From Ignavibacteriales bacterium (GTDB lineage Bacteria > Bacteroidota > Ignavibacteria > T3Sed10-11): 8,225 nt of DNA. Positions 1 through 5,156 of the stretch are shown here, piece after piece. The notes below the pieces were generated by a model. It did no database searches. It saw nothing but the letters and a program-made list of their open reading frames with translations, and was not told where the DNA came from. Each line of letters opens with the position of its first letter. Within the stretch, counting starts at the first letter, position 1. Position numbers and translations under genes: made by a program. The DNA lies in the NCBI GenBank assembly GCA_003560935.1, contig PWJF01000193.1, forward strand, positions 1 through 8,225. Direction: 5' to 3'.

Positions 1-1
1 A

Positions 2-82
2 CACTGGATACAAAAGCCGTTGAATGCCGAGTTGTGGTATGAGACGGTACTTTATTGGATTGATAAGTATTTGAAGGAATAA
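2..82 (+). CDS. C-terminal end of an S9 family (prolyl oligopeptidase type) serine peptidase, partial
   Basis: Only the last 26 codons are present, reading in frame from base 2 to a TAA at 80-82; the 5' part lies outside the window. The residues begin HWIQKPLNAELWYETVLYW and end in DKYLKE. This matches the tail of S9 peptidases, where the catalytic His sits in a DENHW-type motif followed by KP.N....W......W...yL. The first residue here, His, would therefore be the catalytic His of the Ser-Asp-His triad, and the closing helix belongs to the alpha/beta hydrolase domain. The family cleaves peptides, often after Pro or Ala, usually in the periplasm or as a secreted enzyme. The gene converges on the regulator at 207-1076. 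The family call rests on a short but characteristic stretch; the exact subfamily cannot be given. Confidence 0.7.
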   Translation, partial: HWIQKPLNAELWYETVLYWIDKYLKE

Positions 83-104
83 TTTCAACCTGCTATTGTT
101 ATTG

Positions 105-187
105 AAACACTGAAGGACACCGAATATCACTGAATTATAAAGAGCTTGAATAAAATATTCAATGTGTTTCAGTGTTCTTCAGTGTTT
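105..187. repeat. Nested inverted repeat between convergent genes (possible bidirectional terminator or dispersed hairpin element)
   Basis: Bases 105-120 (AAACACTGAAGGACAC) pair with 172-187 (GTGTTCTTCAGTGTTT) over 16 bp with one wobble or mismatch. The 51-base loop contains a second perfect hairpin, TTGAATA-AAA-TATTCAA, at 146-162. The heptamer CACTGAA occurs twice on the left (108-114, 128-134) and its complement TTCAGTG twice on the right (168-174, 178-184), so alternative pairings are possible. The position, between the + peptidase stop at 82 and the - regulator stop at 207, suits a shared terminator. The flanking T-runs are short (TTTTATTAT on the + side, almost none on the - side), so termination is not certain. 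It may instead be one copy of a dispersed repeat. Confidence 0.6.
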
Positions 188-206
188 TATTATGTTAGAA
201 GTATGC

Positions 207-1076
207 TCAATATTTGTACACTTCTTCAAAGGTATACAATCTTCTCCTGATAGCCTGATGACCGAAATCTATCACATCGAACGATCTTCCGCCCACATAT
301 ACATCGCAATTATGTGCGTGTGCTATATCGCATATTTGATTGATATCGTTTTGCAATTCAGCACGATCATTCATGTTTGTGCTTGATATATACAGTCTAT
401 TCGGTTTGTATGTTGCGAACGTCTCCTCAATTCTTTCAACCGGCGTTAACTGACCGGTATATAATATGGTAAATCCGCGTGCCTCCAATATGTGGTCAAC
501 CATTTTAAGAGGTATATCGTGCAGTTCCTTCGAAGGGGTAAGACATAACGCTTTTTCTTCTCTATGCTCCGGTATTCTGATTATACCCTGCAGACGAGTG
601 ATGCAATCCCTGATTGCCTGTGACGCAAGGTGTTCCTGTATAACCGATAATTTATTCTCTTCCCACAAGTAGCCGACTTGGTGAAGCACCGGTGTTACGA
701 TAAGATCGTATATTTGATGTAACGGATATTGTCCCAGATAAAGACCGTTGAACACCTGTTGGATTTGTTCTCTATTACAAATGAGAGATTGTTCCAGGAC
801 ATATTTATTAAGAAACCGATAATCTCCCCTCAGGATCCTGTAACTGATTTCAATGTCCTGCTCGCTTTCAAGTGTGAAGAGATTTACTTTCGAGTGTTTT
901 TTCTTGTTCTTTTCAACGAAGGATGCAAGATGCGTCATGAGGAATTTTCGATGTCCTCCGGCGGTTTTGATACATTCCAGTATACCGCTCTCCGTCCACC
1001 GTTTGATGGTGGATCCGTTTACCCCCAGTATTTTTGCTGCATCCTCGCTGTTGAAATATATAATGTTTCCTTTCAT
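207..1076 (-). CDS. MerR-family transcriptional regulator with a cobalamin-binding, CarH/LitR-like C-terminal half
   Basis: Probable DNA-binding regulator of 289 residues. Residues 6-47 form a MerR-type winged helix-turn-helix (YFNSEDAAKILGV..STIKRW, then the wing G.....TAGGHRKF). Residues 75-165 resemble the four-helix B12-binding cap and keep the W-x9-E-H signature of CarH photoreceptors (W138, E148, H149). Residues 175-285 resemble the Rossmann cobalamin fold. The lower-ligand motif D-x-H-x-x-G reads E184-L-H186-D-I-P189, so the His is kept but the Asp and Gly are changed; a later GG (262-263) is present. In CarH, adenosylcobalamin holds a DNA-bound tetramer in the dark and light releases it. 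I chose the ATG at 1076 because the HTH follows directly and because the likely promoter puts the transcript start near 1142, excluding the longer ATG at 1157. No strong Shine-Dalgarno is seen. It is divergent from the secreted DUF4397 gene and probably controls it and itself. Confidence 0.85.
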   Translation of the reverse strand: MKGNIIYFNSEDAAKILGVNGSTIKRWTESGILECIKTAGGHRKFLMTHLASFVEKNKKKHSKVNLFTLESEQDIEISYRILRGDYRFLNKYVLEQSLICNREQIQQVFNGLYLGQYPLHQIYDLIVTPVLHQVGYLWEENKLSVIQEHLASQAIRDCITRLQGIIRIPEHREEKALCLTPSKELHDIPLKMVDHILEARGFTILYTGQLTPVERIEETFATYKPNRLYISSTNMNDRAELQNDINQICDIAHAHNCDVYVGGRSFDVIDFGHQAIRRRLYTFEEVYKY

Positions 1077-1112
1077 AGGCCAATCCAGGATAGTTGAAAA
1101 AAATATAAATTC

Positions 1113-1127
1113 GTGCGATTTTCGCAC
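1113..1127. repeat. Perfect 6-bp hairpin in the regulator's leader
   Basis: GTGCGA (1113-1118) and TCGCAC (1122-1127) are separated by three bases. It lies about 15 bases downstream of the predicted regulator start site and about 37 bases upstream of the chosen ATG. It could be a leader RNA hairpin or a palindromic protein site; nothing in the sequence decides between these. Confidence 0.45.
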
Positions 1128-1148
1128 AGTTCTTCTCATATCTTCCCC

Positions 1149-1177
1149 AATATACAATTTTCACATATTAGAGTCAA
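1149..1177 (-). promoter_or_regulatory. Sigma-70-type promoter of the MerR/CarH-like regulator
   Basis: On the - strand the -35 box TTGACT (1177-1172) is followed after exactly 17 bases by the -10 box TATATT (1154-1149). Each matches the consensus at 5 of 6 positions. Transcription would begin near 1142, giving a leader of about 65 bases before the ATG at 1076. A reversed copy of the 9-bp repeat (1184-1192) lies just upstream of this -35 box, so the regulator could control its own gene. Confidence 0.65.
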
Positions 1178-1183
1178 TATAAA

Positions 1184-1192
1184 TGAGCGTTT
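1184..1192 (-). promoter_or_regulatory. Solitary reversed copy of the 9-bp operator-like repeat
   Basis: Read on the - strand this is AAACGCTCA, matching 8 of 9 positions of the fourth tandem unit TAACGCTCA at 1273-1281. The match extends beyond the unit, so AATGAGCGTT (1182-1191) and AACGCTCATT (1274-1283) form a perfect 10-bp inverted pair across the divergent promoters. It sits 6 bases upstream of the regulator's -35 box. I infer a second binding site for the same regulator. Confidence 0.5.
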
Positions 1193-1217
1193 TGCACTAT
1201 TTAATTTTCTCCAGCTA

Positions 1218-1246
1218 TTGACTTTTTAATTTTAATATATTATTAT
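1218..1246 (+). promoter_or_regulatory. Sigma-70-type promoter of the secreted DUF4397 gene
   Basis: TTGACT (1218-1223), a 17-base spacer, then TATTAT (1241-1246); each box matches the consensus at 5 of 6 positions. The start site would be near 1253, leaving a leader of about 174 bases before the ATG at 1427. The last base of the -10 box is the first base of the tandem repeat array, so a protein bound there would cover the -10 edge and start site. The -35 box is identical to that of the divergent regulator promoter. Confidence 0.65.
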
Positions 1247-1281
1247 ATCGCTCGTAACGCCCATAACGTTTATAACGCTCA
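1246..1281 (+). promoter_or_regulatory. Four tandem 9-bp direct repeats, probable operator array
   Basis: The consecutive units are TATCGCTCG (1246-1254), TAACGCCCA (1255-1263), TAACGTTTA (1264-1272) and TAACGCTCA (1273-1281). Three carry TAACG at an exact 9-base period; the first differs from the last unit at two positions. The array covers about -7 to +29 of the predicted start, where a repressor would act. Known family behaviour fits: the DNA-binding domains of CarH and the MerR-like BldC dock head-to-tail on direct repeats. The divergent regulator gene is the obvious candidate binder. The binding itself is inference. Confidence 0.65.
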
Positions 1282-1298
1282 TTCAGAAAGGCTCGAAA

Positions 1299-1430
1299 TT
1301 GAAGTCATTTAAAACGATTTCCGACTTTGTCGTCTTGTTTACTCTCTTCTTTGGATTGCTGAGAATAGAAGACATCTTACGTAAACTAACCAAACCCAAA
1401 CTACTAACAATAAAAAAGGAGCACAAATGA
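1299..1430 (+). CDS. Possible 43-codon leader ORF with a hydrophobic segment, start/stop overlapping the DUF4397 gene
   Basis: A TTG at 1299 opens a frame of 43 codons that ends in TGA at 1428-1430. The stop overlaps the ATG of the next gene as ATGA, a layout typical of translational coupling. A purine-rich AGAAAGG (1285-1291) lies 7 bases upstream of the TTG. The product would begin MKSFKTISDFVVLFTLFFGLL, with one hydrophobic stretch at about residues 8-21, and end in a Lys-rich tail. It lies wholly inside the predicted leader of the secreted gene. Against it: a rare start codon, no recognised family, and an A-rich second half that also serves as the ribosome site of the next gene. I regard it as a candidate only. 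Confidence 0.3.
   Translation: MKSFKTISDFVVLFTLFFGLLRIEDILRKLTKPKLLTIKKEHK
1416..1421 (+). promoter_or_regulatory. Ribosome binding site of the DUF4397 gene
   Basis: AAGGAG is placed 5 bases before the ATG at 1427. It is the strongest Shine-Dalgarno in the window and fixes the start of the secreted protein. Confidence 0.75.
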
Positions 1431-3178
1431 AACAGCTATACACAACCATCTTGGCATTTTTAGTCATGACGGTATTATTCGGTGGCACTTTGCGGGCGGA
1501 CGATCCCCAAGCAAGGCTCCAGATCATCCACAACGCAGCCGATCCTGCCGCGGAGATGGTTGACATATACGTCAACGGAGATCCAGTTTTAAGTGATTTC
1601 GCATTTCGGTCGGCGACAGGATTTATTCCGGTACCAGCCGGGGTCGCACTGAATGTGGGTGTAGCAGCGGCAGGAAGTGATTCCGCAGCGGATACTCTGA
1701 AAAACTTCGTTGTCACATTCGAAGCCGGCGAAACATATATTGCAATTGCAAACGGTGTTCTCGATCCGGCTGAATTTACGGCGAATCCGGACGAACTTGA
1801 TATTGAGTTCACTCTGTTTGCAAAAGCAGGTGCACGTCAGGCATCGACAGAGCCGACTGAAGTACAATTTATTGCGGTTCACGGTTCGACCGATGCACCG
1901 ACCGTAGATATACTTGCCCGTGGCGTCGGGCCGCTTGTCCAGGGCGCTGCTTACGGTGCAATTACAGATTACATTGGTGTTCCCGCAGGTGAGTATATTC
2001 TTGATATTACTCCTGCAGGCGAAAATGAGACGATTGTTGCGTCATTTGTCGCAGATTTAAGCGGATTGGCAGGTGGAGCGGCAGCGGTATTGGCATCGGG
2101 CTTCTTTACCCCCGAAACGAATCAAAACGGTGAAGCATTCGGTCTTATCGCAGTATTACCGGACGGTACGGTGATTGAACTTCCTGCGTACGAGCCAATG
2201 GCACGCTTGCAGGTCATCCACAATGCGGCCGATCCGGCAGCAGCATCGGTTGATGTATATGTCAACGGTGACTTGTTGTTGCCTGGCTTTGGATTCCGCG
2301 AGGCGACACCGTTTATCGATGTTCCTGCGGAAGTTGAGTTGACGATAGAAGTTACTCCGGCAGGAGATGCTACAGTGGTAGGTACGTTTGATGTTACATT
2401 GGCCGACGGCGGAACCTATGTCGTTATCGCAAACGGTGTGCTCAATCCGGATAATTTCGCGGCGAACCCGGAAAACGTTGATATTGATTTCACATTATTC
2501 ATAAAAGATAATGCGCGTGAAGAATCGACCGATCCGACTGAAGTACAGTTCTTTATTGTACATGGTTCGACTGACGCACCCGCAGTAGATATTTCTGCCC
2601 GCGGCGTTGCAATGCTCGCACAGAATGTACCGTACGGCGGTATATCGGATTATCTTGGCGTACCGGCTAACCAGTACATAATCGATATTCTTCCGGCCGG
2701 AGGTAGTGAACCCGTTGCATCATTTACTCTGGATATCTCCGGTCTTGCAGGCGGAACGGCCGTTGTATTGGCATCCGGCTTCCTGGATCCATCGATAAAT
2801 CAGAACGGCGAAGCGTTTAATCTCATAGCCGTACTTGCAGACGGAACGGTATTATCAATAACGACAGGGGTTGAAAAGCTTGTTCGGGATATTCCAATGG
2901 AGTACAACATTTCTCAGAACTACCCGAACCCATTCAATCCGGTGACGACAATCAGGTTTTCACTGCCTGAAGTATCAGCTGTATCGCTCGAGATCTATAA
3001 TATGCTCGGACAGAAGATCGTATCCCTGGTTGATAATGAACAGCTGAGTGCGGGCGTCTATAACATAGAGTGGAACGGACGGGATTCGGCGGGACGTCAG
3101 GTCTCCAGTGGTATGTATATCTATCGCATTAATGCCGGTGATTTTACAGCAACAAAATCTATGATGTTGTTGAAATAA
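1427..3178 (+). CDS. Secreted four-unit DUF4397 protein with type IX secretion C-terminal sorting domain
   Basis: A 583-residue exported protein. Residues 1-24 are a Sec signal peptide (positive start, hydrophobic core, likely cut after LRA). Residues 29-478 hold four DUF4397-like beta-sandwich units in A-B-A-B order. The A units open with ARLQ[IV]IHNAADPAA..VD[IV]YVNG (29, 259). The B units open with VQF..VHGSTDAP.VDI.ARGV (146, 372). The A-B pair repeats at a 230-residue period. Residues 493-583 are a type A Por sorting domain: QNYPNPFNPVTTIRFSLPE, an LEIYNMLGQ strand, AGVYNIEWNGRDSAGR and GMYIYRI, ending in a short basic tail. This domain directs passage through the outer membrane by the type IX machinery and usually surface anchoring or release. 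DUF4397 has no established enzymatic role; adhesive or matrix functions are plausible but unproven. The gene has its own promoter, ribosome site and terminator, so it is probably monocistronic and controlled by the divergent regulator. Confidence 0.88.
   Translation: MKQLYTTILAFLVMTVLFGGTLRADDPQARLQIIHNAADPAAEMVDIYVNGDPVLSDFAFRSATGFIPVPAGVALNVGVAAAGSDSAADTLKNFVVTFEAGETYIAIANGVLDPAEFTANPDELDIEFTLFAKAGARQASTEPTEVQFIAVHGSTDAPTVDILARGVGPLVQGAAYGAITDYIGVPAGEYILDITPAGENETIVASFVADLSGLAGGAAAVLASGFFTPETNQNGEAFGLIAVLPDGTVIELPAYEPMARLQVIHNAADPAAASVDVYVNGDLLLPGFGFREATPFIDVPAEVELTIEVTPAGDATVVGTFDVTLADGGTYVVIANGVLNPDNFAANPENVDIDFTLFIKDNAREESTDPTEVQFFIVHGSTDAPAVDISARGVAMLAQNVPYGGISDYLGVPANQYIIDILPAGGSEPVASFTLDISGLAGGTAVVLASGFLDPSINQNGEAFNLIAVLADGTVLSITTGVEKLVRDIPMEYNISQNYPNPFNPVTTIRFSLPEVSAVSLEIYNMLGQKIVSLVDNEQLSAGVYNIEWNGRDSAGRQVSSGMYIYRINAGDFTATKSMMLLK
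1511..2185 (+). repeat. First A-B pair of DUF4397 units within the secreted protein gene
   Basis: Residues 29-253: an A unit (about 29-140) and a B unit (about 146-253). It aligns with the second pair at an offset of 690 bases. Both pairs share near-identical blocks such as IHNAADPAA, VHGSTDAP, NQNGEAF and LASGF. Confidence 0.75.
2201..2860 (+). repeat. Second A-B pair of DUF4397 units within the secreted protein gene
   Basis: Residues 259-478, the duplicate of residues 29-253. DNA similarity is still visible around the two IHNAADP stretches (catccacaa.gc.gccgatcc), but synonymous and coding differences are many. The duplication is therefore not recent, or has been kept under selection. Confidence 0.75.
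2903..3175 (+). other. Type IX secretion (Por) sorting domain, type A
   Basis: Codons 493-583. The NYPNPFNP turn followed by T.IRFSLPE and the closing GMYIYRI...... strands match the type A C-terminal domain, which has a FlgD-Ig-like fold. It implies that the genome encodes a type IX secretion system elsewhere; none of its components is in this window. Confidence 0.88.
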
Positions 3179-3235
3179 GAGGCCGGAAATCGGTATATCG
3201 TTCGCTATATAGACGGAAACGTGATGGTGATAATG

Positions 3236-3285
3236 AACCACAGGGAATGAATCATAGTCGTTCTCTGTGGTTTTTATTTATTTTG
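3236..3285 (+). terminator. Rho-independent terminator of the DUF4397 gene
   Basis: AACCACAGGGAA (3236-3247) pairs with TTCTCTGTGGTT (3261-3272) over 12 bp with one G-T wobble and a 13-base loop. A T-rich run (TTTTTATTTATTTT) follows. It lies 57 bases after the stop codon. The AACCACAGRGAA stem may also be a dispersed repeat, but the hairpin plus T-run is convincing as a terminator. Confidence 0.85.
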
Positions 3286-3291
3286 AGATAT

Positions 3292-3320
3292 TTGCCAAAT
3301 TTTCAATTATTTTGTAACTT
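3292..3320 (+). promoter_or_regulatory. Candidate promoter of tRNA-Ser
   Basis: TTGCCA (3292-3297, 5 of 6 to consensus), a 17-base spacer, then TAACTT (3315-3320), which keeps the key T, A and final T of the -10 box. The start would fall near 3327, about 11 bases before the tRNA. The -10 box is also the left arm of a perfect palindrome TAACTT-GTA-AAGTTA (3315-3329), whose meaning is unknown. Confidence 0.4.
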
Positions 3321-3337
3321 GTAAAGTTATAGAATTC

Positions 3338-3420
3338 GGAGGGTTAGCATAACTGGTAATGCAGCAGTCTTGAAAACTGCCGTCCGAAAGGACTTGGGGG
3401 TTCGAGTCCCTCACCCTCCG
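3338..3420 (+). tRNA. tRNA-Ser(UGA)
   Basis: A complete class II tRNA cloverleaf. The acceptor stem GGAGGGT/ACCCTCC has 7 perfect pairs (3338-3344 with 3413-3419), with discriminator G at 3420. The D stem is GCAT/ATGC with an AACTGGTA loop. The anticodon stem GCAGT/ACTGC encloses CTTGAAA, so the anticodon at 3371-3373 is TGA, reading UCA-type serine codons. The long variable arm contains a GTCC-GAAA-GGAC hairpin, as expected for serine. The T arm GGGGG-TTCGAGT-CCCTC has one G-T pair. The gene encodes no CCA end (CAA follows the discriminator), so CCA must be added enzymatically. I see no clear terminator directly after it and no integrase or attachment-site duplication next to it. Confidence 0.95.
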
Positions 3421-3482
3421 CAAAATCCCCACCCGTCCTCCCGATGTTTAATTATCATAGGCATGTCGGTATATCAGCTGAA

Positions 3483-3496
3483 TTGATTCATATCAA
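3483..3496. promoter_or_regulatory. Perfect FNR/CRP-family-like palindrome upstream of the GNAT-nitrilase gene
   Basis: TTGATTCATATCAA matches the TTGAT-N4-ATCAA consensus of FNR/ANR/FixK-type regulators at all ten specified positions. It is centred 93 bases before the ATG at 3583. Its left half overlaps a weak -35-like TTGATT (3483-3488) that is 17 bases from TATATC (3506-3511). Whether it activates or represses cannot be told, because the start site is unclear. Chance occurrence in AT-rich intergenic DNA is possible. Confidence 0.4.
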
Positions 3497-3569
3497 ATAA
3501 TTTTGTATATCTAAAAAATTCGGTTCTTCTTTTAACTATACGGTAAGAAATCGGTTGCAATCATATTAA

Positions 3570-3574
3570 AAGGA
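3570..3574 (+). promoter_or_regulatory. Ribosome binding site of the GNAT-nitrilase gene
   Basis: AAGGA, preceded by further A residues, sits 8 bases before the ATG at 3583 and supports that start. Confidence 0.6.
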
Positions 3575-3582
3575 TATCTTCT

Positions 3583-5118
3583 ATGCCCAAAATTGACCTG
3601 AAAAAATTTGAGAAAAAAATTGTCGTCAGAACCATTCGTCCGGACGAGTTCAAAGCGGTCATCGAATTGCAACAGGTGTGTTTTCCCAATATGAAAACGT
3701 GGATGCTTGATCAACTTGAGCATCATAACAGGATTTTTCCCGAAGGTCAGATTTGCGTGGAATATGAAGGAAAGATAATCGGGTCAAGTTCAAGTCTTAT
3801 GGTCGACTTCGATGATTATGCCGATCAGCACACATGGTCTGAAATAACGGATAACGGATATATTACCAACCATGATCCCGAAGGATATAATCTGTACGGA
3901 ATGGAGATTATGGTTCATCCGGATTACCGGCGAATGAAGATAGGTCACCGTATCTATGAAGCACGCAAACAACTGGCACGGGAGTTCAATCTCAAAAGCA
4001 TCATTATCGGCGGAAGAATACCGAATTACCATAAATATGCCGATAAGATGACGGTACGCGAATATATCGAAGAGGTACTCGCACAGAATATCTACGATCC
4101 TGTATTGACGTTTCAGGTCAAGAACGGATTTAATGTTATACGTGTGCTAACGAATTATCTGCCCGGAGATAAGGAATCTCATACCTATGCGATCCTTGCC
4201 GAATGGAATAACGTCGAGTACGAACCGAGAACGCGCCGGCATTTTAAAACATCGTTTCCTGTTCGCATATGCGTCATACAGTATATGATGAGGAAAATCG
4301 ATTCGTTCAAAGAGTTCGCCGATGCATGTTCCTACTTTGCCGATGTCGCAGGAGGATATGAGTCGGATTTTGCGGTGTTCCCCGAACTGCTGACCGTGCA
4401 GTTATTATCGTTCATAGAAGAAAAACGGCCCGAACTTGCGGTACGTGAACTTTCAAAATATACCAATGATTATCTGAACCTTTTTACCGATCTGGCCGTA
4501 AAATCGAATGTCAATATTATCGGCGGATCTCATATCGTTGAAGAAGATAACCGGTTGTATAACATCTCGTTCCTATTCCGCCGCGACGGAACGATCGAAC
4601 GTCAGTATAAAATACATGTTACACCGAATGAACGGAGATGGTGGGGAATCGAACCGGGTGAGAAAGTGCAGGTCTTCGATACCGATTGCGGAAAGATTGC
4701 AATCCAGATCTGCTATGATATTGAATTTCCGGAAGTGGCACGTATTGCAACCGAGAACGGCGCACGCATCATTTTTATCCCGTTTTGCACCGAGGACAGA
4801 CAGGGGTACCTGCGTGTGCGCTATTGTTCACAGGCACGGGCTATTGAAAACCAGATATACACGGTCATTGCCGGTACCGTCGGGAACTTGCCGCATGTAC
4901 AGAATATGGACATTCAATATGCACAATCGGGGATTTTTACACCGTCCGATTTCTCGTTTCCGCGTGACGGAATAGCGGATGAGTGCAACCCGAATGTGGA
5001 AACGGTGATTGTGCAGGATGTCGACCTCGAAGTTTTAAAACGCCACCGCCGTTCCGGCAGCGTTGTTCAATTGCGCGACCGGAGAAGCGATCTGTATGAA
5101 ATTAAAATGCTGAGATAG
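3583..5118 (+). CDS. GNAT acetyltransferase / carbon-nitrogen hydrolase fusion protein (YhcX-like, nitrilase branch NB12)
   Basis: A 511-residue, probably cytosolic, two-domain protein. Residues 14-212 form a GNAT (RimI-like) domain; the acetyl-CoA-binding region is YGMEIMVHPDYRRMKIGHRIYEAR (105-128), with the loop RRMKIG in place of the usual RxxGxG. The block GGRIPNYHKYADKM (143-156) is typical of this fusion family. Residues 227-505 form a nitrilase-superfamily alpha-beta-beta-alpha domain with a complete Glu-Lys-Cys triad: E268 (FPELL), K343 (QYKIHVTP) and C377 (IQICYDIEFPE). The hydrolase would therefore cleave an amide or related C-N bond. The length and architecture match Bacillus subtilis YhcX and the NB12 branch of the nitrilase superfamily, whose substrate is not established. 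An obvious idea is an enzyme that acts on N-acylated or amidated metabolites, but this is not proven. The gene appears single, with an FNR-like palindrome upstream and a possible terminator at its end. Confidence 0.92.
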   Translation: MPKIDLKKFEKKIVVRTIRPDEFKAVIELQQVCFPNMKTWMLDQLEHHNRIFPEGQICVEYEGKIIGSSSSLMVDFDDYADQHTWSEITDNGYITNHDPEGYNLYGMEIMVHPDYRRMKIGHRIYEARKQLAREFNLKSIIIGGRIPNYHKYADKMTVREYIEEVLAQNIYDPVLTFQVKNGFNVIRVLTNYLPGDKESHTYAILAEWNNVEYEPRTRRHFKTSFPVRICVIQYMMRKIDSFKEFADACSYFADVAGGYESDFAVFPELLTVQLLSFIEEKRPELAVRELSKYTNDYLNLFTDLAVKSNVNIIGGSHIVEEDNRLYNISFLFRRDGTIERQYKIHVTPNERRWWGIEPGEKVQVFDTDCGKIAIQICYDIEFPEVARIATENGARIIFIPFCTEDRQGYLRVRYCSQARAIENQIYTVIAGTVGNLPHVQNMDIQYAQSGIFTPSDFSFPRDGIADECNPNVETVIVQDVDLEVLKRHRRSGSVVQLRDRRSDLYEIKMLR

Positions 5119-5156
5119 CATTACGGTTGTTTCCTTGAGAGCGAGCATTTTTTTTT
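5104..5156 (+). terminator. Possible terminator spanning the end of the GNAT-nitrilase gene
   Basis: AAAATGCT (5104-5111) can pair with AGCATTTT (5144-5151), which starts a run of nine T (5148-5156). The same AATGCT can instead pair with the nearer AGCATT (5117-5122), giving a 6-bp hairpin over the stop codon. The long loop of the first structure makes termination uncertain. The T-run also forms the spacer of the next promoter. Confidence 0.35.

Noticed and set aside
2..82. Treating the first bases as non-coding
   Set aside because: The frame ending at 82 gives a specific S9 peptidase tail (HWIQKP.N...W) and is too conserved-looking to be chance.
1077..1157. A longer regulator starting at ATG 1157 (316 residues) or 1139
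   Set aside because: The MerR HTH begins right after the ATG at 1076. The extra 27 residues are not domain-like, and the ATG at 1157 lies upstream of the predicted -10 box and start site.
729..1182. Several + strand frames across the regulator gene
   Set aside because: They are antisense to a gene with clear HTH and cobalamin-domain motifs; their own sequences show no domain.
1246..1281. CRISPR-like array
   Set aside because: The units are only 9 bases, contiguous and without spacers, and they lie on a promoter; this is an operator-type arrangement.
1339..1812. A 157-codon frame on the - strand
   Set aside because: It overlaps the well-supported DUF4397 gene antisense, has low-complexity composition and has no recognisable family.
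3338..3420. tRNA-Sec
   Set aside because: The long variable arm raised the possibility, but the anticodon is TGA (serine), not TCA, and the acceptor stem has the ordinary 7 pairs.
3421..3582. Integration site remnant next to the tRNA
   Set aside because: I found no repeat of the tRNA 3' end downstream and no integrase gene; the next gene is a common housekeeping-type fusion.
4508..4975. A 155-codon frame in another + frame
   Set aside because: It lies entirely inside the nitrilase domain, whose catalytic triad and family match are clear; the alternative frame looks random and Arg-rich.
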